Positions 1 to 9,824 of a stretch of 64,000 bases of DNA are shown here, piece by piece; positions within the stretch are counted from its first letter, which is position 1; the number at the start of each line of letters is the position of its first letter. The notes below the pieces were generated by a model. It was given only the letters and a program-made list of their open reading frames with translations. It did not search any database and was not told where the DNA came from. Position numbers and translations under genes: made by a program. This DNA is from Dugong dugon. Taxonomy: Eukaryota; Chordata; Mammalia; Sirenia; Dugongidae. The DNA lies in the NCBI GenBank assembly GCA_030035585.1, contig CM057471.1, forward strand, positions 96,039,819 through 96,103,818, read 5' to 3'.

Positions 1-1892
1 AGTTGAATTCTTTGCATCCATCTCCCATAAGACCTGGGTATTGGGCTCTTCCCAAGTCTTCATTACTGTCATCTAAATCTTCCTCTTTGTAAACTGCCCA
101 GTAATACATATTTATTCTAGTCTGTTTTCTCACAAATGTGAACAAACTCAGATATTACCAGCGGGGGAAAAAGAAGCATATTTGAAAAGATCTGCTGTGT
201 CCAGACCTGCGTAAAGAAATCTAAAAATGGAAAACAACGGCCAAATTTTGGATAATCTCACTAACTGGCATGGATTGTTGAAAATTAACAAATTAATTTT
301 GATATGACTTCTCCGTTCTCCCTTTATTTAGCATCTTATACAATATCAAATTGTTATTAATTTCCAAAGTTTTCAATTCCAGAACAATGTATGGGAAATC
401 AGAGAAAAATCATAATTAGACTCTGAGTTCTCAGAATTCAAAAAAGCAAGAGTAGGGTATGCCAAGTATGAGTAACTTCATCCTATCCTTCTTAGCACTG
501 AGTTTAACAAATGTTCCACCTTGAAATAATAATTTACTGCAGACATTTTGTAGCTGTAGTAATTGTTGAGAATTTTGTTTGAGAAAGATAGTCATTCTTA
601 AACTAAATCCACCCTCCCACGCCCACGCCCATATCCTATTTTCCATTCATCTCCCGAGCTCCTGCGGTCTTCTGAGAGTTTCTGAAAATGAAAACAGCCC
701 CTGCCCCTTGGTGGTAGCCATTGTGGTTGTTCATTATTTATTCATTGAAAATTGGAACTCATACCTAGGTGCAAAAACTTGAGGGGCCCATCAATCATGA
801 GTTTTATGTCTCTGTTGGGCCTTTCAGAAATTTTTCATGACTTTTTTTTGCTCTACCTAGTTATACAGCTTTTCCTGGATATACTCTCTTCTTCCAGCTC
901 TGGTCTTCCAGATGTCCTGTCGTAATTGCCTTAACAAGGTTATTCATTGTCCAAATTATAAGCATTATTGGAAATATTAAAAAGGGGTGTGTGTGGAACC
1001 ATTTATGACCCTAACACATCAGTTGCATGTGTTAATCAAAAATTATTTTGTTATTTGATGTTTCTGTAGTCATTTATAATAGTATTTTAGTTAATCCTCA
1101 AGTGACCTTGCTACCCAGTCTACCTACCCAGTTGGCTCTCTCCATCAAGGACCTATTACCTGAAATCTTAAAGTCAATATTCCCCTTTCTACAGATATGT
1201 GCATAGAGCTATACAATTATATTTTTTAAATTATGAGAATTTATTGGAATAAAGCGGAGTCTTGAACCTCTGTACTATAGAACTGTGCTAACCAGATGCA
1301 TAGATTTTACAACTCGATTTAAATAGCATCTCAGAAACTCTGAGTGGTATGCGTGGTTAAATGAATATGCATATGTGAAAGAACTAAGGATTTGTTACTG
1401 CCAGTTTTTCTCTTGGTATTTGAGAAGTTGGCTGTGGCTCTTTCCCAGTTGTACTTATCTGAGCAGGGTCTGTGCCCCCCGTTAGTGACTGGCACAACTT
1501 TCCTCAGCAGAAAACCACCACCATAGTAACAGGTCAAGGAGCTCATTTTTGGCGCCTGAGGGAAAGCTTTCAAAACTGAATTTTATACTCCTAGGAAATA
1601 TTTACTCCAAACTTAGTTCTTTAGAAATTACCAAGAAAAAGGAATTAATTTATTACAGTTAAAATATTTGGTGATGAACAAACTCCTGTGATCTGAAAGA
1701 AGAGCCTACACAGATTTGTTTCCATGAGATTTTCTTGATTAATGTAGTAGGTGTTGTCAATGTTCCAGCTGGCTACTCTCCAGGACCCTCTATTGGTTCT
1801 GTGTGCTCACCTGTAGCTCCTAAGATCTAACACTGGGAGCTTGCTCCAGAGGGCTAGTCTTGAGTTACTGGAGCTCCTCACCCACCCTTAAA
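1..1892. other. Unique non-coding sequence
   Basis: I see no recognisable repeat, exon or RNA gene here. The stretch is AT-rich with scattered short open frames of no visible similarity to any protein. It is most simply intronic or intergenic. Confidence 0.5.
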
Positions 1893-1893
1893 A

Positions 1894-1937
1894 CCACACA
1901 CACACACACACACAGACACACTCACTCACACTCACAC
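1894..1937. repeat. (AC)n microsatellite
   Basis: A run of AC dinucleotides decays at its right end into ACTC and ACAC variants. Confidence 0.9.
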
Positions 1938-2430
1938 AGCTCTAGGTAGTTGGAAGATAACCACCCTCCACCACCTTCCCCAGCCCCTTCAGCATGACTG
2001 ACTGGTACAGGAGTATTAGAGCCCACTCCCTTCCCTTGAGGCTGGGAAAACTCTAGTGTAATTCACAAGACCCCTGTGGGACCTGTGGTACGACTTACAC
2101 TCCAGAGCTCCCTGCAGGATCAGGCTGAGACTGAAATTGCAGCTTGGCTTGGTTTCTTCCTCTTCCCTCTCCTGCACCTCCCATTCCTTACCAGGAGTTC
2201 TTCCTTAATCAACGCTTTGCTGTTTATACACCTCTGTGAGTCTACTTCTAAGGAACTGACCTAAGAAGATGAACATTTTCTGTAGGAGCTCTAAGATATT
2301 AAATGTCACTTAATGCTTTTTAGCAGTATCTTTAAGACTATTTTTATCTCCTGTTTGCTAATTTGGGCAACATATGTGCAAGTGGGTGATCTCAGAAGTT
2401 AAAAAAACATTAACCGAGGTATAGGCTATA

Positions 2431-2640
2431 GTTACCATTTATCGAGGGGTCACTGTGTGCCAGGCCGTTGCTACTTTTTCTCTAATTTTCATAACAATAC
2501 TTCATTTTAAGGATAAGTTAGTTGGAGTCCAGAGAAATTTATTAATGTGCCCAAGTCATTAGAGTTAGTAAGTAAGTGGTAGAACCACAACTCAAATCCA
2601 GGTCTTTCTGATTTTAAAGCTTTAGCTCATTCCGCTGTTG
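2431..2640 (-). repeat. MIR SINE, reverse orientation
   Basis: The order is that of a reversed MIR: a GTCACTGTGTGCCAGGC motif, then the degraded GAGGAAACTGAGG segment, then GTGCCCAAGTCA and the AACTCAAATCCAGG stretch that is the reversed tRNA B-box region. Divergence is high, as expected for this mammal-wide family. Confidence 0.7.
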
Positions 2641-3394
2641 CTCTGCTGAAACTGTTTCTTTCTTAGGGTGTTAAAATGTCTGTTTCTAGGTGCTATCAAA
2701 AAGGCATTCCATCATCAAAGTCCATGAATTACTAAAATTGGAGGAGATTGTCTCCTTGTCAGTAGATAACAAAATACATTGTAAAACACCAGCATTCATT
2801 TCCCAGAATGTCAGTGATTGGAAATAATTTCTAATAAGCAGTTGAGTCGAATCATATTGATTTGTTACATGCAGAGAGAGCCTTGTCCAGTTTATGGTAG
2901 AATCTGCATAGTTCATAGAAACACAAAATTACTGAGAAGATGGAAACAGGACAGGGTGTTAGGAGAAGGGATGGAAGTTTCTCTCGACTCTTCTGGGGGG
3001 CTCATGCTCAGTCCTGTGGCTTAGTCCAGTGGTTGTGTTGTACCAAAATGCTGTTAAAAAAAAAAGACTTTCTCAGGCCTCTAAATGGAGCACAGTGTCC
3101 TAAAAGCTCAAACTTGTCTCACAGGAGTTACCGGTCTGTTCCACAGAGAGATCCTTAAAGAAAAGAAATGAAGACATAATGGCAGTGACAACGTGGCCAT
3201 CTAAAAGGGCTGCCATCTAGCATCTCCATTGGGTCTTGTTTGAATTACTCATTACTGACCCAAGCTCTAGACATGTAAAAATGTCAGCAAGAATGTGCAA
3301 AAACCATACCAGGGGCCTTGAAAATTTCTGTATGGTGATGTCAACACTTACTGTAAGCCATAGCTGTTCCTCTCTTTCTTGAGTGCTCTTCCTC
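2641..3394. other. Unique non-coding sequence
   Basis: No repeat or gene is recognised. Two overlapping short frames at 2818-3158 show no domain and sit in ordinary sequence containing an A-run at 3056. Confidence 0.4.
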
Positions 3395-3705
3395 CGTCCC
3401 TTTGCCTAGTTTTTCTTACTTATCTCTTTAAGATAAGGCTCAGGTATCGCCTTCTCCAGAAGCCTTCCCTGATGCTCACAGAATGGATAAAGTCTCTTTT
3501 TAGTGGATTTATATTACTGTAAGTAATCCAGAAAAATGCTTAGCCCCTTAGATTGAAAGAATGTGCTTACCTGTTAATCTTCTCACTAACCTAAAAGTTC
3601 CCCAAGGTCAACAATTCCATGCTGTTTATCTCTGTTTCCCCAGTACTTGGCATGGTGCAAGGCACAGAGTTAACCCTCAGTGCCTGTTTATTGAATTGAA
3701 CTGAA
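3395..3705 (+). repeat. L2 LINE 3' end
   Basis: The stretch carries the AGAAGCCTTCCCTGA motif, followed by TTTCCCCAGTACTTGGCA, a CAAGGCACAGAG segment and a terminal TGTTTATTGAATTGAA. That is the usual order at the 3' end of old L2 copies. Confidence 0.7.
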
Positions 3706-4024
3706 CTGTGAGGACAGAAGAAGGCTCCATGTCTTTTTGCTATACATTATTTATTCTTGTAAATTGTTTTAAAGTCACTCATTTGACTTGGGCAGAGGAC
3801 ATTCTGGGAAGCTAGAGATGCAGTGGGAACACTTGGTTGGGCTTCTGGGGCAAAGGAATCTGAATGAGAGAAGAATGTGGGTTACGTCCAGCGGGCTGGG
3901 GAGAAATTTGGGAGACAGAGGCCATATGAAGTCACTGGGACATAGTTTAAGAGGTCAGAATTATGACAGACGAGGATTGGGAAGAGAAAACTTTTATGAC
4001 ATGGTAAAGAATCGAGTGAAAAGA

Positions 4025-4215
4025 ATCTGTGGAAAGAACATGGACTCAGATTTGACTTACAGCTCTGCTGTGTTTTACTTCTGTTACTCAACCATTCTGG
4101 GTCTCATTTCCTTTGACTGTAAAACGGACACACTAGCACCAACTTCAGAAAAGATTTCTGAGGATAACATAAAGATTAATATAGTAGTGTAGTGCTCAGC
4201 AAATATTAGGTGTTC
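4025..4215 (+). repeat. MIR SINE
   Basis: GAACATGGACTCAGATTTG and TACAGCTCTGC correspond to the MIR tRNA-like head. TCTCATTTCCTTTGACTGTAAAA matches the MIR core, and AGTGCTCAGCAAATATTAGG its L2-like tail. Confidence 0.7.
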
Positions 4216-4324
4216 CATAATGCATTGCTTTACCTCAGAACCTGCCCCTGTGGTCTCTTGTCATGGGTTGTGAGGTCATCAGTAGGGTTAGTGATGGGGG
4301 AATAGGAAGTTTGTAAGAGCATCC

Positions 4325-5240
4325 ATTTATTTGTTTTTTTGATAAACATTTCCTGAGGGAATACAATGTGCCAAGCACAGGGAATAAATATGTATGCTTC
4401 ACTACCTGTCTTCAAGGAGTGTATAGTCCAGAGGAGCAGCGACAGCTAAGCAGGTGTTGCTAGCTGCCACTGAGTCAGCTCAGACTCATGGTGACCCTGT
4501 GTATAACAGAACAAAACTTTGCTCAGTCCTGCGCCATCTTCATGATCACTGGTATGTTTGAGCCCATTGTTGCAGCTATTGTGCCAATCCATCTCATTGA
4601 GGGTTTCCTTCATTTTCACTGACACTCTACTTTACCAAACATGATGTCCTTTTCTGTGGTCGGTCTTTCCTGATGATGTGTCCAAAGTAAGCAAGACGAA
4701 GTCTCGTCATCCTCGCTTCTAGGAAGCATTCTGGTTGTATTTCTTCTAAGACTGATTTGTTTGTTCTTCTGGCAGTCCACGGTATATTCAGTATTGTTCG
4801 CTAACACCACAATTTGAATGTGTCAATTCTTCTGCCTTCCTTTTTCATTGTCCAGCTTTCGCATGCGTATGAGACAACCAAAAAGACCATGGCTTGGTCA
4901 GGTGCACTGTAGTCTGGCAGTAAGAAGTGTAAAAAGCTGCACAGAGGAGGGGAATGATGGGTTCTGTCCAGAGGAATCAGGCAGTACTTCATGGAGGAGT
5001 CGATCCTCAAGTGGGGTCTAGAAGGATGAGTAGGAGTCCACCACATGGATAATATGGAGAAAGAAGCACTATTACTTGTAAAGGCATGGAGGCTAGTGTT
5101 CGGGGTAGTTCGGGTATTGCTGGAATGTAAAATATGAGGCGGCAGTGGCAGGAAGTGATGATGGCATGATAGCCAAGAGCCAGGCTAGAAAGTTTGGAAT
5201 TTATCCTGAAGGCACAGTGTAGCCACTGAATTTAGGAATT
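4325..5240. repeat. Ancient dispersed repeat split by an RTE insertion
   Basis: Both flanks belong to an old mammalian repeat. The left part (4325-4437) reads TTTCCTGAGGGAATACAATG, TGCCAAGCACAGGG and CTTCAAGGAGTGTATAGTCC. The right part (4915-5240) continues with AGAGGAGGGGAATG, GAAGGATGAGTAGGAGT, AAAGGCATGGAGGC and TTTGGAATTTATCCTGAAGG. The RTE fragment at 4454-4914 interrupts it. I cannot name the family securely; an L2/CR1-type LINE region is likely. Similar fragments lie at 5506-5760 and around 17925-18660. Confidence 0.5.
4454..4914 (-). mobile_element. RTE-clade LINE, 5'-truncated 3' end
   Basis: On the minus strand this is the last ~460 bp of the RTE family found at 25140-25479 and 30544-30773. 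It reads from the region encoding the end of the reverse-transcriptase ORF (reversed CCATGGCTTGGTCAGG) through GACCGACCACAGAAAAGG to the 3' terminus with GGTCACCATGAGTC and AGCTAGCAACA. It has no intact ORF. It is a typical retrotransposition product truncated at its 5' side, lying inside an older repeat. Confidence 0.75.
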
Positions 5241-5505
5241 GATAAGGAAATAGTTAAGGTGAGAGGCAGGGTTATAGCCTCTAAATATGAAGAGTTATCA
5301 TGTTTATGTTGATTCTTGGCTCCTGCCAAGGCTTTCTTTCTTGATTTGCTATTAAAATTGGAAGTGATTAATAAAATTGCTCATTTGAGTTATAATAACA
5401 TTACTAATTAAAAAAAAAATTCTGGTCTCAGGGCTGCCATATTGTTCTAATAGACTGTGAATGCTTGCGTGTTCATGCTCATTAAAGAACTAATGTGGGA
5501 TCCAC

Positions 5506-5760
5506 TCATTCCGTCAACACATATTTCCTGGGTGCCTGCTTTGAACCAGCCTGTTGTGGACTCGAGGACAGAGTGGGGAGTAACATAGACAGAGGCCCTG
5601 CCTCGTGGAGCTTCCACTGTAGTAAGGAAGACTGACAACAGACTCCTAAATACATAAGGGCTGCAAAATTATGGCTTGGGCAGAACACAGTACTGGGGTG
5701 GCAGAGGTAAGGAGTGTTCTCGCTTAGGAGGTAAGGAGAGACCAGGGCAGGGGTATCTAT
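5506..5760. repeat. Ancient dispersed repeat, second copy
   Basis: The same type as the repeat at 4325. It has CACATATTTCCTGGGTGCC, then GGCCCTGCCTCGTGGAGC (the 'CCTGCCCTCAAGGAGC' position) and CCACTGTAGTAAGG. The family name is uncertain. Confidence 0.4.
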
Positions 5761-6067
5761 TCAGGGTATTTGAAATCTTGTTCTTTCATTGCTGACTTTT
5801 AATCTTCTTGGAGACCAGTAGATAGTAGGTGCTCAATTAATATTTTTTAAAAATGGAATGGCAGCATGAAAACTACATCTACTGGGCATATCTGAAGTCA
5901 GTTGTTGGAAAGTAATTCTCTGCCTTGGGTATACTCCTTTGCTGGGCATTGCTTTGGAAGGTTATGATATCCAATTTCTAATATACAAAGCAGAACAATT
6001 GGATTTGAGAATAATAGCATCCATTTCCCTCCTCTGGCTTCAGAAACAACACTTAACTTTTTTATTT

Positions 6068-6640
6068 TTCTTATTGAGTGCCTACCCTGTGCCAAGGGAC
6101 AATGGTGGTTCAGTGGTAGAATTCCCACCCTTCATGTGGGAAACCCGTCTTCAATTCCCTGCCAGTGCACCTCATGCATAGCCACCACTGTCTGTTGCTG
6201 GAGGCTTGTGTCTTGCTATGATGCTGAACAGAGTTCAGCCGAGTTTCCGAACTAAAATAGACTAGGAAGAAAGGCCTGGTGATCTACGTCCAAAAATCAG
6301 CCAGTGCAAACCCTATGGATCACAAAAGTCCAATCCTCAAGTGATCTGCGGATGGCACAGGACTAAGCAATGTTTCAGTCCATTGTGCGCAGGGTTGCCA
6401 TAAGTAGGGCGTCAACTGGATGACAGCTACAGCAACAACAACCCTGTGCCAGGTTCTGTGCTAAGTGCTTTACTTATATAATCTCTCTTGACTCCTCAAC
6501 AGAGCTTTGTGAGGTAGGCATTGTGATCTTTATCTGTTAACCAGAGATGCTGAGACTCCGGAACTCAGGGAGATCGTCCCTGCCCAAGGTTATGCCCCTC
6601 CTAAGAGGCAAAGCCAGATCTGACTCAGGACATTCATGTC
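6068..6640 (-). repeat. MIR SINE, reverse, split by a SINE
   Basis: The left piece 6068-6094 (TTATTGAGTGCCTACCCTGT) and right piece 6441-6640 (TCTGTGCTAAGTGCTTTAC, then GTGAGGTAGGCATTGTGA and GCCAGATCTGACTCAGG) form one reversed MIR. A tRNA-Gly-headed SINE occupies 6095-6440. Confidence 0.75.
6095..6440 (+). mobile_element. tRNA-Gly-headed SINE with RTE-derived body
   Basis: The head (6097-6172) has GGTGGTTCAGTGGTAGAATT, the 5' half of tRNA-Gly, and TCAATTCCCTGCCAGTGCA, its decayed T arm. The body (from ~6190) has GAGGCTTGTGTCTTGCTATG and GACTAGGAAGAAAGGCCTGG, which match the 5' untranslated region of the RTE at 11380-11703. The tail has TTGTGCGCAGGGTTGCCATA and ends in ACAGCAACAACA, as in RTE. 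The insertion is framed by the direct repeat ACCCTGTGCCA at 6084-6094 and 6441-6451. Confidence 0.85.
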
Positions 6641-7017
6641 CCTGACATGCTGCGTTCCTGTCTCCTCTCTGGCCTGGCCTCATTTCTCTCTTAGTGACCT
6701 TTTTCTCTGTGACCTTTTTCTGTCTTGATATTTCGTTTCTCTTTCATTCATTTGGCATATGTCATCTTTTGGGACTGACCACAAGCATACACAGCCTGGG
6801 GGAAGCCCTCAGGAAGGGAAGATACAGGTTTGAGGGAACAGGACCAAGTTCTAAAACATGGACAAAGTCAGAAAAGAGGGTAGTGGCCTCATCCCCAAGA
6901 GCAGTGCTCAGTAAGACAGATGCTTTGCCGCCAGCCCTGAGGGGACATGGCTCAGCCTCACCTGATGGAAAGGCCGGGTTGGAGAGGGCTCTCTGTGCCT
7001 GGGACTTTGTGTATGCT
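6641..7017. other. Unique sequence with an unsupported open frame
   Basis: A ~119-codon frame runs through 6694-7053. It shows no recognisable domain and ends inside a MIR fragment, so I do not call a gene. Confidence 0.4.
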
Positions 7018-7145
7018 GTCTCACTTCATCCTGTCAGTGGCTCCATTTGGTAGATGTCATTGACCCCTTATGCTCAGGAGAAATGGAGGCTCAGAGAGGT
7101 TATGTGACTTGCCTGAGGGCACAGGCTTGTTCCAAGTGGAATCGA
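7018..7145 (-). repeat. MIR fragment, reverse
   Basis: TCTCACTTCATCCTGTCAGT is followed by GAAATGGAGGCTCAGAGAGG and ATGTGACTTGCCTGAGGGCA, the diagnostic reversed MIR core. Confidence 0.7.
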
Positions 7146-7470
7146 TTTACAACAACTTGACAGCAGAATCCAGAATCTTACCAGTACTGTCCTTGTTCTT
7201 GAAACTAATTCCTTAGAAGGCTAGTAGGGAGGAGAGGTGGTGCCTGTGGTCCATTATAGAACATGCCACGCCCCACAGCCCCTCTGGGAGAGTCACGTTG
7301 TACGGGAGATGGTTCACAGTAAAGGAGCCTCTTACTCTGCTTAAGCCTGGATTTCCTAAGCATATTTAACCACAGAAATCTTTTTAAAAGTGTAGGTCAT
7401 TAACTTCCTGAGGAACTAGGATGCAGAATGCTGAAATATACCTTGCTGACTCAAAAGTTGTCTTTTTGGT

Positions 7471-7490
7471 GGAGAGAGAGAGAGAGAAGA
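7471..7490. repeat. (GA)n microsatellite
   Basis: About nine GA units directly abut the 3' tail of the following minus-strand SINE. Confidence 0.8.
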
Positions 7491-7690
7491 GTGTTGTTGT
7501 TAACTGCCGTGGAGTTGTCCCCATTCGTTGCAACCCCATGCACAACGGGATGGGGATGGAATGCTGCCCCGTCCTGCTCCATCCCCATGATGGATTTCAG
7601 ATCAGTGTTCTCTTGTGATCCTTAGGGTTTTCATTGGCTGATTTTCAGAAGTAGATCACCAGGCTTTTCTTCCAGACGGAAGCTCCTTTC
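7491..7690 (-). mobile_element. tRNA-Gly-type SINE, 5'-truncated
   Basis: Read on the minus strand, it starts in the RTE-5'-like body (GAAGAAAAGCCTGGTGATCT, AATCAGCCAATGAAAACCC) and ends in the RTE-like tail (GTTGTGCATGGGGTTGCAAC, AACAACAAC). The tRNA head is missing. Confidence 0.75.
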
Positions 7691-8103
7691 TTCCAGGAAG
7701 GAGGGAAGAAGACAAAAGAAAGGAAAGACGGAGACAATGGACAAAAGAAAAGGAATAAATGTGCTGCAAAATATTTCCTAATAAAACTCTAAAATACCTC
7801 TCCTGCCTTTCTTTTTTTATTTTCTCTCTCTTATTTCTGAGCCCTTTCTCTCCGATGCTTTTCAGATTGGCACACAGACTTCCCTCAAGTGAATGAGATG
7901 AGACGGAAAGATTAATTTCTTTGGGCTGATGAGCGTCTTAAAAAATGACCCATGTGGTTGAGGGGGGCTATCTGGAAGTGGCTGAGGCCTCACACCAAGA
8001 ATGTGAGGGTTGAGAAGTAGTGTGGTGCCTGGGCCTTGGCAACACCTGCTCCTATCCTCTCACTTCACAGAGCGGGTCACCTGGCTTCTCCCAGCTCCCA
8101 GAG

Positions 8104-8211
8104 CAGGGGTAGATTATCCACTAGGCAAGATAAGCACCGTGCTTACCTTGCTTAGCAGATGATCCGTAGTGAACAGTTTCACATTTTTTCACCACATCAA
8201 AGATTCTGCTT
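8104..8211. repeat. Half copy of an unclassified fold-back element
   Basis: CAGGGGTAGATTATCC begins a stretch that aligns along its length with the left arm and loop of the palindrome at 8299-8469, including TTTCACCACATCAAAG. The right arm is absent; the sequence diverges after 8211. An inner short palindrome, TAAGCAC/GTGCTTA, is visible at 8131-8145. Confidence 0.6.
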
Positions 8212-8298
8212 CTAGGTATGGCTGGCATCTGTCTCCCTCACCACCCCACAGCACCTTCCTACAGAATCAGAGCCTCTTTTCAAATTTACAATCCCTGC

Positions 8299-8469
8299 CA
8301 GGGGCGATTACCTAGTAAGCAAGGCAAGCACAGGCGTGCTTGTGCTTACTTAGTAATCTACAGTGAGCAATTTCACATGGTTTCACCCCATCAAAGTTTG
8401 CTCACTACAGATTAGTAAGTAAGCACAAGTAAGCCTATGCTTATCTTGCTTATTGGGTAATCTGCCTTG
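8299..8469. repeat. Long imperfect palindrome (fold-back, MITE-like)
   Basis: The arms 8299-8370 and 8398-8469 are inverted copies over 72 bp, with about 59 matches by hand alignment and no gap, around a 27-nt loop (8371-8397). Each outer end is CAGGGGCGATTACC or its degraded copy, as in a hAT-type terminal inverted repeat, although I see no convincing 8-bp target duplication. I do not recognise the family. A non-autonomous DNA transposon is the simplest reading. Confidence 0.65.
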
Positions 8470-8919
8470 TCCCTAAGGCAGGGAATGGTGGAGTGGGGGG
8501 GATGGAAATGCAAGCCCCTGGACTTCCTGCCCAGTGTGAGTTCCCTTGCAGGACATTTATTTTTTTCAGGGTCAGTTTTATGTCCACATATTATTTTCTT
8601 TTTCCCTGCTATGCTTAGCCCATCTGCATTAGCTTAGCCAGAGATGTAATTATCAGCCAGTAAACCGTAAGGGTAGTAATTTGCCCTGTTTATTGTATGC
8701 TTGCCAGTTTACAGTCTCTTTCTGCATAACCTAGGAAGGGCTTCTCTTGCATGGTTCCTTTGCTCCCTGGCTCTTTGAATAGAATGAATATCTAATTTGG
8801 AATAAAGAAAAATCCACAACAAATACTGATAGTTTCCTCATATACATATAAGCATGCAGGCATTCATAATCAGATATTCAAGAATGTTTCTAATGTTCTC
8901 TTCTAAGCCAGGGATGAGA
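8470..8919. other. Unique non-coding sequence
   Basis: Nothing recognisable is seen; AT-rich in the right half. Confidence 0.4.
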
Positions 8920-9192
8920 GCATTGGTGGTTCAGTGGTAGAATTCTCACCTTCCATGTGGAGGACCTGGGTTTGATTCCTGACCAGGGCACCTCATGCAC
9001 AGTGACTACCTGTCTGTCAGCAGAGGCTTGCTTGTTGCTGTGATGCTGAACAGGTTTCAGCGGAGCTTCCAGACTAAGATGGACTAGGAAGAAAGGCCTG
9101 GTGATCTATTTCTGAAAATCAGCTAGTGAAAACCCACTGGATCACAATGGTCAGATCCATGTGCCAACTCAGTGGCAGCTGACAACAACAAC
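8920..9192 (+). mobile_element. tRNA-Gly-headed SINE
   Basis: The head GCATTGGTGGTTCAGTGGTA through GGTTTGATTCCTGACCAGG (8920-8990) follows tRNA-Gly closely, and the anticodon position reads TTCCA. The body GATGCTGAACAGGTTTCAG, then GACTAGGAAGAAAGGCCTGG, matches the RTE 5' region. The copy ends in GGCAGCTGACAACAACAAC. The tail is shorter than at 6095: the part with the GTTGTGCA motif is deleted. Confidence 0.85.
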
Positions 9193-9337
9193 TAAATCAA
9201 TGTCATAGTTTTCTGATTTTATATGGACGTCCCAAGCTGTTGTAGAGATTTTTATTAAACATTTTAGAGTTTCTGCAAATATCAGAATGGTAATGTGTAC
9301 AAAATTTATCTTAGAGCCTTTTTCTTAGTGCCTTATT

Positions 9338-9505
9338 ACCAAAGTGTGGTCTTTGGACCAACATCGTCAATATCATTTAGAAACTTGTTCAAAAAGCAAA
9401 ATCCTGGGCTCCATCTCAGATCTGCTGAATCTGGATCTGCATTTTAATGAAATCCCCAGTTGATTTGTATCTTCCTTAAGGTTTGAGACACACCAATTTA
9501 GAGTA
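9338..9505 (-). repeat. MER5A-like hAT/Charlie element
   Basis: AAAGTGTGGTCTTTGGACCA, AGAAACTTGTTC, CTGGGCTCCATCTCAGA and TGCTGAATCTGGATCTGCA follow a reversed MER5A consensus in order. The element is non-autonomous and old. Confidence 0.75.
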
Positions 9506-9824
9506 GACAGAAACATTAAGGTCAACCTCCTTTTGTTCATGCCAATTTTGCCCTATTTTACGTTTATAGCTTTAATAGAGTGCAACAGAACTGCAATTTT
9601 CATCCTCATATCTTCACTGTGGGCTGTCTTATAAATTATTGGCCAAGATAGCTATAAAGCATCTCTGAGGCACATAGTTGGTCCTTACTGGTGTCAAGAA
9701 CTTTGAGGGATCTCAGATTTTACCCTACTTGTGAAATAAAAAGTTAACCTTCCACAAGTTCTTAGAGGCTGGCAGAAGACGTGTGACTCCTGGGTCAGAG
9801 ACAAAGGACTTGTGTGTGATAGTA
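9506..9824. other. Unclassified sequence next to the RTE break
   Basis: This lies where the missing 3' half of the RTE copy should be. I cannot place it in any family. It may be older sequence exposed by a deletion. Confidence 0.3.

Noticed and set aside
8920-8990. Possible tRNA-Gly gene
   Set aside because: The head has several changes in the anticodon and T arms and continues straight into a SINE body, so it is a SINE promoter region and not a functional tRNA gene. The same holds for the heads at 6095 and 25506.
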